From positions 1 to 5,200 of the forward strand of contig JAJDCE010000060.1 in NCBI GenBank assembly GCA_029260985.1: a stretch of 5,200 bases of DNA, written 5' to 3'. Origin of the DNA: Patescibacteria group bacterium. Its GTDB lineage: Bacteria > Patescibacteriota > Gracilibacteria > UM-FILTER-43-11. Below the pieces are notes generated by a model. The model saw nothing but the letters and a program-made list of their open reading frames with translations. It had not been told where the DNA came from and did not search any database. Below, piece by piece: positions 1 to 5,180 of this stretch. The first letter of the stretch is position 1. Every line of letters starts with the position of its first letter. The position numbers and the translations under genes were made by a program.

Positions 1-276
1 ATTCACAAGTGAGGGCGGCGTAGAAACACCAGGATTTACCGAAAAACAAAGCCCATGAGCCTGACCGGGCCCATGATACGGATCTTGGCCAATAACCACC
101 ACCTTCACCTGATCAAAGGGGCAAAGGTCAAACGCTCGGAATATATCTTTTGGCTGAGGAAAAACCTTTTTGGACATGTATTCCTGACGGACAAAGTCAG
201 TGAGTTCACGAAAATAAGGCTTTTCAAATTCCGTTTTCAAAATAGTTTTCCATGATTCTTCAATTCGAACATCCAT
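1..276 (-). CDS. ung: Uracil-DNA glycosylase, family 1 (N-terminal part, truncated by window edge)
   Basis: Base-excision repair enzyme that cleaves the N-glycosidic bond of uracil in DNA, acting in the cytoplasm on the nucleoid. The reverse complement from the ATG at 274-276 gives 92 open codons running off the left edge. Residues 63-80 read GQDPYHGPGQAHGLCFSV, the water-activating motif of family-1 UDGs. Asp65 is the catalytic aspartate (E. coli Asp64) and Tyr67 the residue that excludes thymine. The proline-rich segment PGVSTPPSL (82-90) is the conserved DNA-backbone-contacting loop. Roughly 130 residues, including the HPSPLS leucine loop, should lie outside the window. The ATG fits the usual family start; only a weak purine run (GAAGCG) precedes it. 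The gene is divergent from the helicase, so two DNA-repair-type genes share one control region. Identification is firm; the start is likely. Confidence 0.96.
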   Translation of the reverse strand, partial: MDVRIEESWKTILKTEFEKPYFRELTDFVRQEYMSKKVFPQPKDIFRAFDLCPFDQVKVVVIGQDPYHGPGQAHGLCFSVNPGVSTPPSLVN

Positions 277-278
277 AA

Positions 279-323
279 TCGCTTCATTTCGTTAAGGCAT
301 TCAGATTATACGAAATGAAGCGA
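279..323. repeat. 14-bp perfect inverted repeat between ung and the helicase gene
   Basis: TCGCTTCATTTCGT (279-292) is the exact reverse complement of ACGAAATGAAGCGA (310-323), with a 17-base centre. Symmetry continues imperfectly inward (TTAA against TTATA), giving arms close to ATTTCGT(A)TAA and TTATACGAAAT around a 9-10-base core. It lies just upstream of the ung ATG and spans the ung -10 and leader. It may be an operator for ung or both divergent genes, an RNA hairpin in the ung leader, or a tyrosine-recombinase core site. The half-site CATTTCGTATAA recurs at 4973-4984. Its presence is certain; its function is unknown. Confidence 0.8.
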
Positions 324-332
324 AAAATACAA
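305..332 (-). promoter_or_regulatory. Putative sigma70-type promoter of ung
   Basis: On the minus strand a perfect -10 TATAAT lies at 305-310 and a weak -35 TTGTAT at 327-332, 16 bp apart. Transcription would start near 298, about 20 bases before the ung ATG. The -10 box overlaps the inner end of the right arm of the inverted repeat at 279-323, so a protein bound there would block the promoter. The -10 is convincing; the -35 matches only the TTG. Confidence 0.5.
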
Positions 333-363
333 AACCCAAAATTCAAAACCCCAAAACTAAAAA
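330..363. repeat. Phased A-tract, low-complexity stretch
   Basis: Five AAAA runs, mostly preceded by C, start at 331, 338, 345, 353 and 359 with spacers such as CCC, TTC, CCCC and CT. The 6-8 base spacing suggests a decayed heptamer-like repeat (CAAAACC). It lies between the ung and helicase promoters. It could act as an UP-element-like or bent segment, or be intergenic filler. Confidence 0.5.
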
Positions 364-388
364 CTCGAACTGCAAACTCACACTTATA

Positions 389-397
389 TGATATAAT
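389..397 (+). promoter_or_regulatory. Extended -10 promoter of the helicase-permease pair
   Basis: TGATATAAT gives a perfect TATAAT (392-397) preceded by the TGn extension (389-391). No convincing -35 is seen 16-18 bp upstream (best CTGCAA, 370-375), as expected for an extended -10 promoter. Transcription would start near 404, leaving about 19 leader bases before the ATG at 423. The leader holds no Shine-Dalgarno sequence. Confidence 0.55.
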
Positions 398-422
398 AGG
401 CACCCTTAGATCTTCCTAATTT

Positions 423-2087
423 ATGCTTAATCGAGAACAACAGAAAGCTGTCCTGACAACTGAAGGTCCTATTCGAATAATCGCCGGACCCGGCACAGGT
501 AAAACTCATACGCTATTTGCCAAAATCAGTTACCTCATAAAAGAAAAAGGCGTAAAGCCGGAAAAAATCTTAACGATCGTTACAAGCAATAAAGCGGCTC
601 ACACTCTCAATAAAAAACTATTAGACAGCAAGCTTCCAACCATTCAGGCTCTCACCTTTCCAGGCCTTGCCGCAAAAATACTAAGGCGGAATTCAGACAA
701 TGAGTTTAAAATTATCACTCAAAAAGAGAGCAGTGATTTGATGGACATGATTTTAAATGCGGATGAAAAAGCTGAAAAAAAGGATGTCCAAATGATCAGG
801 GAGGCAATGAAGCACAAAAGTAAGCGCCTGATCAATAAAGCAAATATCTCAGAGGAAAGACTTCACGAAATTATCACTGAATTCGATGAAGCCTTAGCCG
901 AAAAAAACGGCCTGGACCATGCAGGATTACTCACGTCACTTCTGGAACTTTGGAGCGACAAACCAGTCACAGCAATCGCCTGTCAGAATTTATATCAATA
1001 TATATTGGTAGATAATTACCATGATTTAAGCGCTATTCAGATCGAAATCGTGACAAGGCTTTCTAAAACGCACGAAAATCTTTGTGTCGTAGGCGATCCG
1101 GATCAGACAATTTGCTCTTTCCGGGGCGCAAAAACCGATACTATGTCCTTCTTTGAAAGGCAGTTCCCGAATGCAAAATCAATTGCATTGACCAAAAATT
1201 ATCGAAACTCAGATCAGATACTAAAAGGGGTTGAAGCCTTGATATCAAATAATGTAGGCCGCCTTAAAAAACCCATTATTTCAACATGCCAATCCAATGA
1301 AAAAATTAGCCTCCACAAAGCCAGCAACGAAGAGGATCAACACCACCTGATTAGCTCAATCGTTGCTGAGCAATTAAAAACCCATAAACCAAATGAAATT
1401 GCCGTTATTACAAGGGGCAATTCTGAATTAAAACAAATCCAGGAGTTTCTATTAAAAAGAGGTTACCCTTGCCAGTCCTCTTTATCCGACAGCTTTTGGG
1501 GCAAGCAGGAAATTATCGACTTCCTCGATGGAATTGAATCTCTGAGCCATTGGACTAACATCCGTAATGACCAAAAGTTCAGCCACTGGATCGCGGAAAA
1601 AATCCAAAAATTCATTAAAGCTCATCAATTCAGCGAAGCAGCAATCAGCAACCTCAATCAACTGGTTAACTGCGCAAAAATGCACGACCATCTACCCACC
1701 ACACAAGCACTGGGGATCTTTCTGGATGAAAGCAGAACTTACCACGATGCAGACAACTTAATATTCGAGAATAAAATCAGCATAATCGATTATCAATCCG
1801 TTAGAGGTCTTGAATTTCCAGTGGTCATCGTCACTGATTTAGATGAGGATAAATTACCGCATAATAAACTAAAAAACGAACCCTACTGGCTCGCAGAAGA
1901 AAGAAGGCTTTTGTACGTTGGCATGACCCGAGCCCGGGAATCCGTCCATTTAATCACTCAAACGTCGCCTTCAAGATTTTTAAGAGAAATCAGTGAAGAA
2001 AACATGAAAAGGTCAGAACTGTCCAGAGTCACAATTTCTGAAATCAATGAAGTTGAAACTGTAAAATCCCAGATGGAACTTTTTTAA
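423..2087 (+). CDS. UvrD/Rep-type superfamily 1A DNA helicase with an altered Walker B motif
   Basis: Predicted ATP-dependent 3'-5' DNA translocase/helicase of the UvrD/PcrA/Rep group. Motifs in order: Q motif LNREQQKAV (2-10); Walker A GPGTGKT (22-28); Ia TSNKAAHTL (54-62); Ib TFPGLAAKILRR (78-89); II VDNYHD (196-201); III VVGDPDQTICSFRGA (222-236); IV NYRN (259-262) with Arg261; V YQSVRGLEFP (457-466); VI RLLYVGMTRARE with Arg503 and Arg505. At 554 aa it is shorter than typical UvrD/PcrA (about 700-750), mainly in the 1B/2B accessory regions. Motif II is normally DE(Y/F)QD; here the catalytic Glu is Asn198 and the Gln is His200. Motif Ib His is Pro80, and motif V His and Lys are Gln458 and Arg461. 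ATP binding looks preserved, but hydrolysis may be weak or lost. No SD precedes the ATG. The permease follows after 21 bases. Family call is firm; activity is uncertain. Confidence 0.93.
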   Translation: MLNREQQKAVLTTEGPIRIIAGPGTGKTHTLFAKISYLIKEKGVKPEKILTIVTSNKAAHTLNKKLLDSKLPTIQALTFPGLAAKILRRNSDNEFKIITQKESSDLMDMILNADEKAEKKDVQMIREAMKHKSKRLINKANISEERLHEIITEFDEALAEKNGLDHAGLLTSLLELWSDKPVTAIACQNLYQYILVDNYHDLSAIQIEIVTRLSKTHENLCVVGDPDQTICSFRGAKTDTMSFFERQFPNAKSIALTKNYRNSDQILKGVEALISNNVGRLKKPIISTCQSNEKISLHKASNEEDQHHLISSIVAEQLKTHKPNEIAVITRGNSELKQIQEFLLKRGYPCQSSLSDSFWGKQEIIDFLDGIESLSHWTNIRNDQKFSHWIAEKIQKFIKAHQFSEAAISNLNQLVNCAKMHDHLPTTQALGIFLDESRTYHDADNLIFENKISIIDYQSVRGLEFPVVIVTDLDEDKLPHNKLKNEPYWLAEERRLLYVGMTRARESVHLITQTSPSRFLREISEENMKRSELSRVTISEINEVETVKSQMELF

Positions 2088-2108
2088 AACCTTAACCTGT
2101 AGATATCA

Positions 2109-3053
2109 ATGTACAAATCAGTTTCCGACTTTATCACATACCAGCTTTTTCACCTACAAGCCGAAACGCAATTGGCTGATGCGGTAAATTTCTTCTTTTA
2201 TGACGTCTTAAAAATACTCTTCCTGATTTTTGCTGTAGTTACAATCATTAATTTCATTCGCACATTTTTTGAACCAAAGCGGATTAAAGAAAAAATCGGA
2301 AAACTTCCATGTGGCATTGGAAATGTGGCCGCAGCCACCTTTGGCGCTATAACTCCGTTTTGCTCCTGCTCTTCAGTTCCGTTATTCGTCGGTTTTATAG
2401 AAACGCGTATACCTATAGGTATTGCTTTTTCATTTCTAATCACTTCGCCACTCGTCAACGAAGTTGCCTTTGTGATTATGGGAGGACTTTTCGGATGGAA
2501 ACTAGCTTTTTTATACGCATTAGCCGGCATCACACTTGGAGTTATCGGAGGTTTGGTTATCGGAATGTTAAAAATGGAAAAAGAAATCATTTTGGAAAGC
2601 AGTGAAGATAAACAAAGCGAAAACTATATGCCTAAAACTTTCCATGGCAAAATTAAATTCGCCTTACGAATCGGCGCAAGGACATTTAAAAAATTACTGC
2701 CTTACGTTGTTGTCGGCGTGGGAATAGGCGCAATAATACATGGCTATGTGCCTCAGGAATTTTTTGTAAACACAGTCGGACGTTATGAAATCTTATCAGT
2801 CCCGATTGCAGCTCTGATCGGCATTCCGATTTACGCAGGATGTTCAACATTAGTCCCGCTAATTTTCTCAATAACAGCTAATGGAGTTCCACTTGGCACC
2901 TCGCTTGCTCTTATGATGGCTATGGCAGGACTATCTCTTCCTGAAGGAATAATATTAAAAAGAGTTATGACATTCAAACTGCTAGCTACATTTTTCGGGC
3001 TTGTGGCTATCGGGATTATTGCAATCGGATATCTATTTAATACCATTAGTTAA
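2109..3053 (+). CDS. UPF0718/ArsP-type permease (putative metal or metalloid efflux)
   Basis: Inner-membrane permease of the DUF318/UPF0718 family (COG0701), which includes the organoarsenical exporter ArsP and the SO_0444-type Cu/Zn efflux proteins. The 314 residues hold about eight hydrophobic helices in two halves split by a charged loop (about 155-192). The family signature TPFCSCSSVPLF (82-93) carries Cys85 and Cys87, and SPLVNE (113-118) follows. The second half repeats the theme as YAGCSTLVP (242-250) with Cys245. The N-terminal FFFYDVLKI (28-36) also matches the usual family opening, supporting the start. Length is normal and the cysteines are intact. Membership is clear; the substrate (arsenical, Cu, Zn or other) cannot be told from sequence. 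It follows the helicase on the same strand and converges on a ZIP transporter. No SD is seen before the ATG. Confidence 0.9.
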   Translation: MYKSVSDFITYQLFHLQAETQLADAVNFFFYDVLKILFLIFAVVTIINFIRTFFEPKRIKEKIGKLPCGIGNVAAATFGAITPFCSCSSVPLFVGFIETRIPIGIAFSFLITSPLVNEVAFVIMGGLFGWKLAFLYALAGITLGVIGGLVIGMLKMEKEIILESSEDKQSENYMPKTFHGKIKFALRIGARTFKKLLPYVVVGVGIGAIIHGYVPQEFFVNTVGRYEILSVPIAALIGIPIYAGCSTLVPLIFSITANGVPLGTSLALMMAMAGLSLPEGIILKRVMTFKLLATFFGLVAIGIIAIGYLFNTIS

Positions 3054-3086
3054 TTAAATATCTTACTTGCCAGCCACACAAAATTT

Positions 3087-3890
3087 TCAGCCAAGCGCAA
3101 TATCCAAAAACATCATTAATACAAAGCCAATCATTACACCAAATGTGGCCTGTTTAGCGAAACCTTTTCTATGGGATTCGGGAATAATTTCATCACTGAC
3201 CACAAAAAGCATCGCGCCAGCCGCAAAGGCAAGTCCCCAAGGTAAAATCGCCTGAGAAACAGAAACAATTCCAATGCCAAGAAGTCCTCCGATAGGTTCT
3301 ACCAAACCGGTAAGTAATGCGATCCAGATAGATTTACGGACTGAATATTTATGGGTCACCAAGCCTAGTGCAACCACAAGTCCTTCGGGAATATTCTGAA
3401 GTCCAATTCCAATCGCAAGAGTCATTCCATTAGCGACATCACCACCCCCAAAACCCACTCCAACCGCCAACCCTTCAGGAAAGTTATGAAGCGTAATCGC
3501 TATGATAAAAAGCCACAACCGCTTTAATTTATGCGAATCAATTCCATGATGCCCGGAAATAAAATGATCATGAGGTAAATAGGTATCACTCAAGTGTAAA
3601 AATAGTCCTCCCAACAAAATCCCCACCACCATCACTCCTGCAGGAAGCCAGGGGCCTGAATAAATTCCTTCAGCCGCCTCTACGCCAGGGATAATCAGCG
3701 AAAAAGAAGTAGCCGCCAGCATTACACCAGCCCCAAACCCCATCAGAATATCAACAAATTTATCAGAAAATTTACGGGTAAAAAGAATAGGCAAAGCACC
3801 AATCCCGGTTGCCAAACCTGCCAGCAAACTGGCAATAAAACCAACCATCACAACAGATGTGCCCACTGGGATGAGGTCTGCAATATTCAT
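3087..3890 (-). CDS. ZIP-family divalent metal transporter (GufA/ZupT-like)
   Basis: Inner-membrane transporter moving Zn2+ or related divalent metals (Fe, Mn) toward the cytoplasm. The 267 residues fit the eight-helix GufA-like ZIP length. The helix IV signature HNFPEG (135-140) supplies His135, Asn136 and Glu139; the helix V signature QNIPEG (165-170) supplies Gln165, Asn166 and Glu169; Glu198 in GLVEPIGG is a further expected ligand. These correspond to the binuclear metal site known from BbZIP. A histidine-rich loop (107-120, HDHFISGHHGIDSH) precedes helix IV, and DEIIPESHRKG (233-243) is typical of the GufA branch. The protein ends in DIALG at a UGA stop, a usual family C-terminus, so UGA is a stop here. 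The ATG at 3888-3890 fits the start, without SD. A 24-bp dyad lies 22 bases upstream. It converges on the permease across 33 bases with no visible terminator. Metal specificity is inferred only. Confidence 0.93.
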   Translation of the reverse strand: MNIADLIPVGTSVVMVGFIASLLAGLATGIGALPILFTRKFSDKFVDILMGFGAGVMLAATSFSLIIPGVEAAEGIYSGPWLPAGVMVVGILLGGLFLHLSDTYLPHDHFISGHHGIDSHKLKRLWLFIIAITLHNFPEGLAVGVGFGGGDVANGMTLAIGIGLQNIPEGLVVALGLVTHKYSVRKSIWIALLTGLVEPIGGLLGIGIVSVSQAILPWGLAFAAGAMLFVVSDEIIPESHRKGFAKQATFGVMIGFVLMMFLDIALG

Positions 3891-3912
3891 ATTAACAAAA
3901 AAATAACCCAGT

Positions 3913-3936
3913 TAATTACAATGCGCAATGTAATTA
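3913..3936. promoter_or_regulatory. 24-bp dyad, probable operator of the ZIP gene
   Basis: TAATTACA-a-TGCGCA-a-TGTAATTA is symmetric over 24 bp except for one A/A mismatch pair (3921/3928), with an exact TGCGCA centre. It ends 22 bases before the ZIP start and 47 bases before the tRNA, so it sits where a repressor of the transporter would bind. Metal regulators such as Zur bind AT-rich palindromes with GTAAT/ATTAC halves, which makes a metal sensor plausible. This exact sequence is not one I recognise as a known box. Confidence 0.55.
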
Positions 3937-3948
3937 TTATTTGTTATC

Positions 3949-3977
3949 TTGCTTTTTTCTCAGTCTTTTTCTAAACT
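3949..3977 (+). promoter_or_regulatory. Possible promoter of tRNA-Ser
   Basis: A TTGCTT -35-like hexamer (3949-3954), a 17-bp spacer and TAAACT (3972-3977, four of six -10 matches) would start transcription close to 3984, the first base of the tRNA. The elements are weak and T-rich sequence surrounds them, so this is tentative. Confidence 0.3.
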
Positions 3978-3983
3978 CTGTTC

Positions 3984-4073
3984 GGAGAGTTGGCAGAGTG
4001 GTCGAATGCGGCAGTCTTGAAAACTGTTGGGCCAGCAATGGTCCCGAGGGTTCGAATCCCTCACTCTCCGCCA
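3984..4073 (+). tRNA. tRNA-Ser, anticodon UGA, with encoded CCA
   Basis: Class II tRNA that reads UCA (and by wobble other UCN) serine codons. The acceptor stem GGAGAGT (3984-3990) pairs with ACTCTCC (4063-4069), followed by discriminator G4070 and an encoded CCA. The anticodon stem GCAGT (4011-4015) pairs with ACTGT (4023-4027) around CTTGAAA, placing the anticodon TGA at 4018-4020. A long variable arm (about 4028-4045, GGGCC against GGTCCC) is diagnostic of serine. The T arm is GAGGG-TTCGAAT-CCCTC (4046-4062). All arms are intact. The 3' end faces the convergent recombinase gene 32 bases away, a usual place for integration, but no second copy of the tRNA end is present in the window. Confidence 0.97.
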
Positions 4074-4105
4074 TTCATTCTTAAGGAGGAAAAGCGGGAT
4101 AATAA

Positions 4106-4921
4106 TCATAAAGGACTCGCAATCTTTCTAATCGCATTGTGAGTCACTTGTGTATAAATTTGGGTTGTCCGAATATTACTATGCCCCAAGAGTGACTGCA
4201 CATAACGTATGTCAGTTCCATTTTCTAAAAGATGGGTCGCAAAACTGTGGCGGAGAGAATGAAAAGTAGCATCCTTAGTAATTCCTGCTTTTGTTTTCGC
4301 CCTGCTAAAAATTTTACCAGCGGTTCTTGTTGTCAGCTTACCACCTCGCTCACTTTCAAATAAATAATCATTCGGCCCTTTATTAAGAACAATCAACTGC
4401 AAATCATCCATCAGCTTCTCGGGAACAATAGATATCCTATCCTTTTTACCCTTCGCCTCTTTGATGTGCATAGTCTGCTCAGCAAACAATATATCTTTCA
4501 TCTTCAAGCCTATCACTTCACTTATCCGTAAGCCCGCACCATACGCCAATGCCACCAGCAAGCGATGCTTCGGATTTGCAATGCAATCCAATATCCTCAA
4601 AATCTCCTCCCTGGTCAGCACTACTGGTAATTTTTGACTTCGCTTCGCAAATTTAATGTCCAACTTAAAGGGATTTCTGACTGTTTGATAATAGTAAAAC
4701 CTAATCGCATTCAAATATACATTCACCGTTTGGGATGAATACCCTCTTTCCTGCTTCATAAGTAAGAATCTTTTTATCATATTCTCATCAGGCCTATCAA
4801 AACCTGACCTAATCCACTCAAAATACTCCCGCAAACAGGAGATATAATTCTTAACTGTTTTCGGGCTATAATTTCTCCGCCGCAACTCGTTTCTGGTCCG
4901 TGTTAATTCTTGTTGCATCAT
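4106..4921 (-). CDS. Tyrosine recombinase, XerC/XerD/XerA-like integrase
   Basis: Site-specific DNA recombinase that cuts and rejoins DNA through a 3'-phosphotyrosine. The 271 residues comprise a SAM-like core-binding domain (about 3-85, with SPKTVKNYISCLREYFEW) and a catalytic domain (about 97-271). Catalytic residues: Arg132 in GLRISE, a lysine of the KGKKDR turn (157-162), His221 and Arg224 in HSLRH, His247 in LLGHSN, and nucleophile Tyr256 in IYTQV. The set is complete, so the enzyme is probably active. It is slightly shorter than XerC/XerD (about 298 aa) and lacks the insertion typical of integron IntI, but it ends in ASPL, resembling the SPLD near the IntI C-terminus. The stop is UGA. 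Two start codons occur in tandem (4919-4921, 4916-4918); no SD precedes them. It could be a chromosomal Xer protein, a mobile-element integrase or an integron-like recombinase; the sequence does not decide. Confidence 0.93.
   Translation of the reverse strand: MMQQELTRTRNELRRRNYSPKTVKNYISCLREYFEWIRSGFDRPDENMIKRFLLMKQERGYSSQTVNVYLNAIRFYYYQTVRNPFKLDIKFAKRSQKLPVVLTREEILRILDCIANPKHRLLVALAYGAGLRISEVIGLKMKDILFAEQTMHIKEAKGKKDRISIVPEKLMDDLQLIVLNKGPNDYLFESERGGKLTTRTAGKIFSRAKTKAGITKDATFHSLRHSFATHLLENGTDIRYVQSLLGHSNIRTTQIYTQVTHNAIRKIASPL
4114..4145. repeat. Inverted repeat in the recombinase 3' end, possible weak terminator
   Basis: GACTCGCAAT (4114-4123) and ATTGTGAGTC (4136-4145) form a 10-bp stem with a 12-base loop. 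The single non-Watson-Crick position is a G-U pair in plus-strand RNA and A-C in minus-strand RNA. It covers roughly the last dozen codons of the recombinase and lies 40 bases beyond the tRNA. Pairing favours plus-strand transcripts, but no U-tract follows, so any terminator role is doubtful. Confidence 0.35.
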
Positions 4922-4962
4922 ACTAAATACTGTTAATTAAAATAAATTCAAGAGAGCTTGTT

Positions 4963-4991
4963 ATTGTACCAACATTTCGTATAACACACAA
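4963..4991 (-). promoter_or_regulatory. Promoter of the recombinase gene
   Basis: On the minus strand TACAAT (4963-4968, five of six) is preceded by TGG, giving an extended -10, and TTGTGT (4986-4991) lies 17 bp upstream as a partial -35. Transcription would begin near 4956, leaving a 35-base leader without SD. The half-site CATTTCGTATAA (4973-4984) lies in its spacer, so binding there should repress the gene. Confidence 0.5.
4973..4984 (+). promoter_or_regulatory. Second copy of the CATTTCGTATAA half-site
   Basis: CATTTCGTATAA is the exact reverse complement of 306-317, the right arm of the ung-side inverted repeat. Here there is no matching inverted partner at a 6-10-base spacing. It resembles a Xer binding arm (E. 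coli dif left arm GGTGCGCATAA shares CG.ATAA) and lies where the two divergent promoters overlap. Operator or recombinase arm are both possible. Confidence 0.4.
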
Positions 4992-5004
4992 GATTTGGTA
5001 TGAT
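4976..5004 (+). promoter_or_regulatory. Divergent plus-strand promoter reading away from the recombinase
   Basis: TGGTATGAT (4996-5004) is an extended -10 with five of six matches; a poor -35-like TTCGTA lies 17 bp upstream (4976-4981). Transcription would start near 5011 and run through both hairpins out of the window. It overlaps the recombinase promoter, so the two should compete for polymerase. No supported coding sequence follows inside the window. Confidence 0.4.
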
Positions 5005-5075
5005 ATACACCCAACACGTCCGACAGAAACGAGTTACGAAAAATTAGTGGGAAAGGCGACTCTAAGTGATTCGCA

Positions 5076-5102
5076 TCGCATAGCTTTTGTAGAGCTATAC
5101 GA
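5076..5102 (+). repeat. Small hairpin in the divergent leader
   Basis: TCG-C-ATAGCT (5076-5085) pairs with AGCTAT-A-CGA (5093-5102): nine pairs, one C/A mismatch and a 7-base loop. An alternative pairing, CTTTTGTA (5084-5091) with TACGAAAAG (5098-5106) around the 6-base centre GAGCTA, has one bulge. It would fold in RNA started near 5011. Confidence 0.4.
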
Positions 5103-5112
5103 AAAGAATACA

Positions 5113-5180
5113 GTTTTTATATATAAAGGTATTTATAGTATACGTAGTATACATATAAATATCCTGTTATATATAAAAAC
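5113..5180. repeat. 68-nt AT-rich hairpin with three bulges on one arm
   Basis: GTTTTTATATATAA (5113-5126) is exactly complementary to TTATATATAAAAAC (5167-5180). Pairing continues as A5127-T5165 and then 5128-5143 with 5147-5164, closing on a GTA loop (5144-5146). In all there are about 31 base pairs, and only G5166, T5162 and A5153 are unpaired, all on the right arm. The top of the stem is GTATAC-GTA-GTATAC. No target-site duplication flanks it and no U-tract follows on either strand, so neither a MITE nor an intrinsic terminator is supported. It could be a folded recombination site, a cruciform-prone regulatory element or part of a structured RNA. Confidence 0.7.

Noticed and set aside
55..255. 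A 66-codon plus-strand open frame at the left end.
   Set aside because: It is antisense to the clearly recognisable ung N-terminus.
1482..1761. Short open frames on both strands inside the helicase gene (1482-1691 minus, 1567-1761 plus).
   Set aside because: They lie wholly within a motif-verified coding frame, have no family features and are frame shadows.
2198..2605. Overlapping open frames of 98 and 130 codons inside the permease gene.
   Set aside because: The permease frame carries the family signatures; these alternatives have no recognisable domains.
3054..3086. A bidirectional terminator between the convergent permease and ZIP genes.
   Set aside because: Only the short palindrome AAAATTTT is present; there is no GC-rich stem with a T-tract.
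4084..4110. A small gene starting after AAGGAGG next to the tRNA.
   Set aside because: No ATG, GTG or TTG follows at a usable distance, and the region runs into the opposite-strand recombinase.
4106..4921. Calling the recombinase a true integron integrase IntI.
   Set aside because: The IntI-specific extra helix insertion before the HxxR motif is absent; only the C-terminal SPL resemblance and gene layout point that way.
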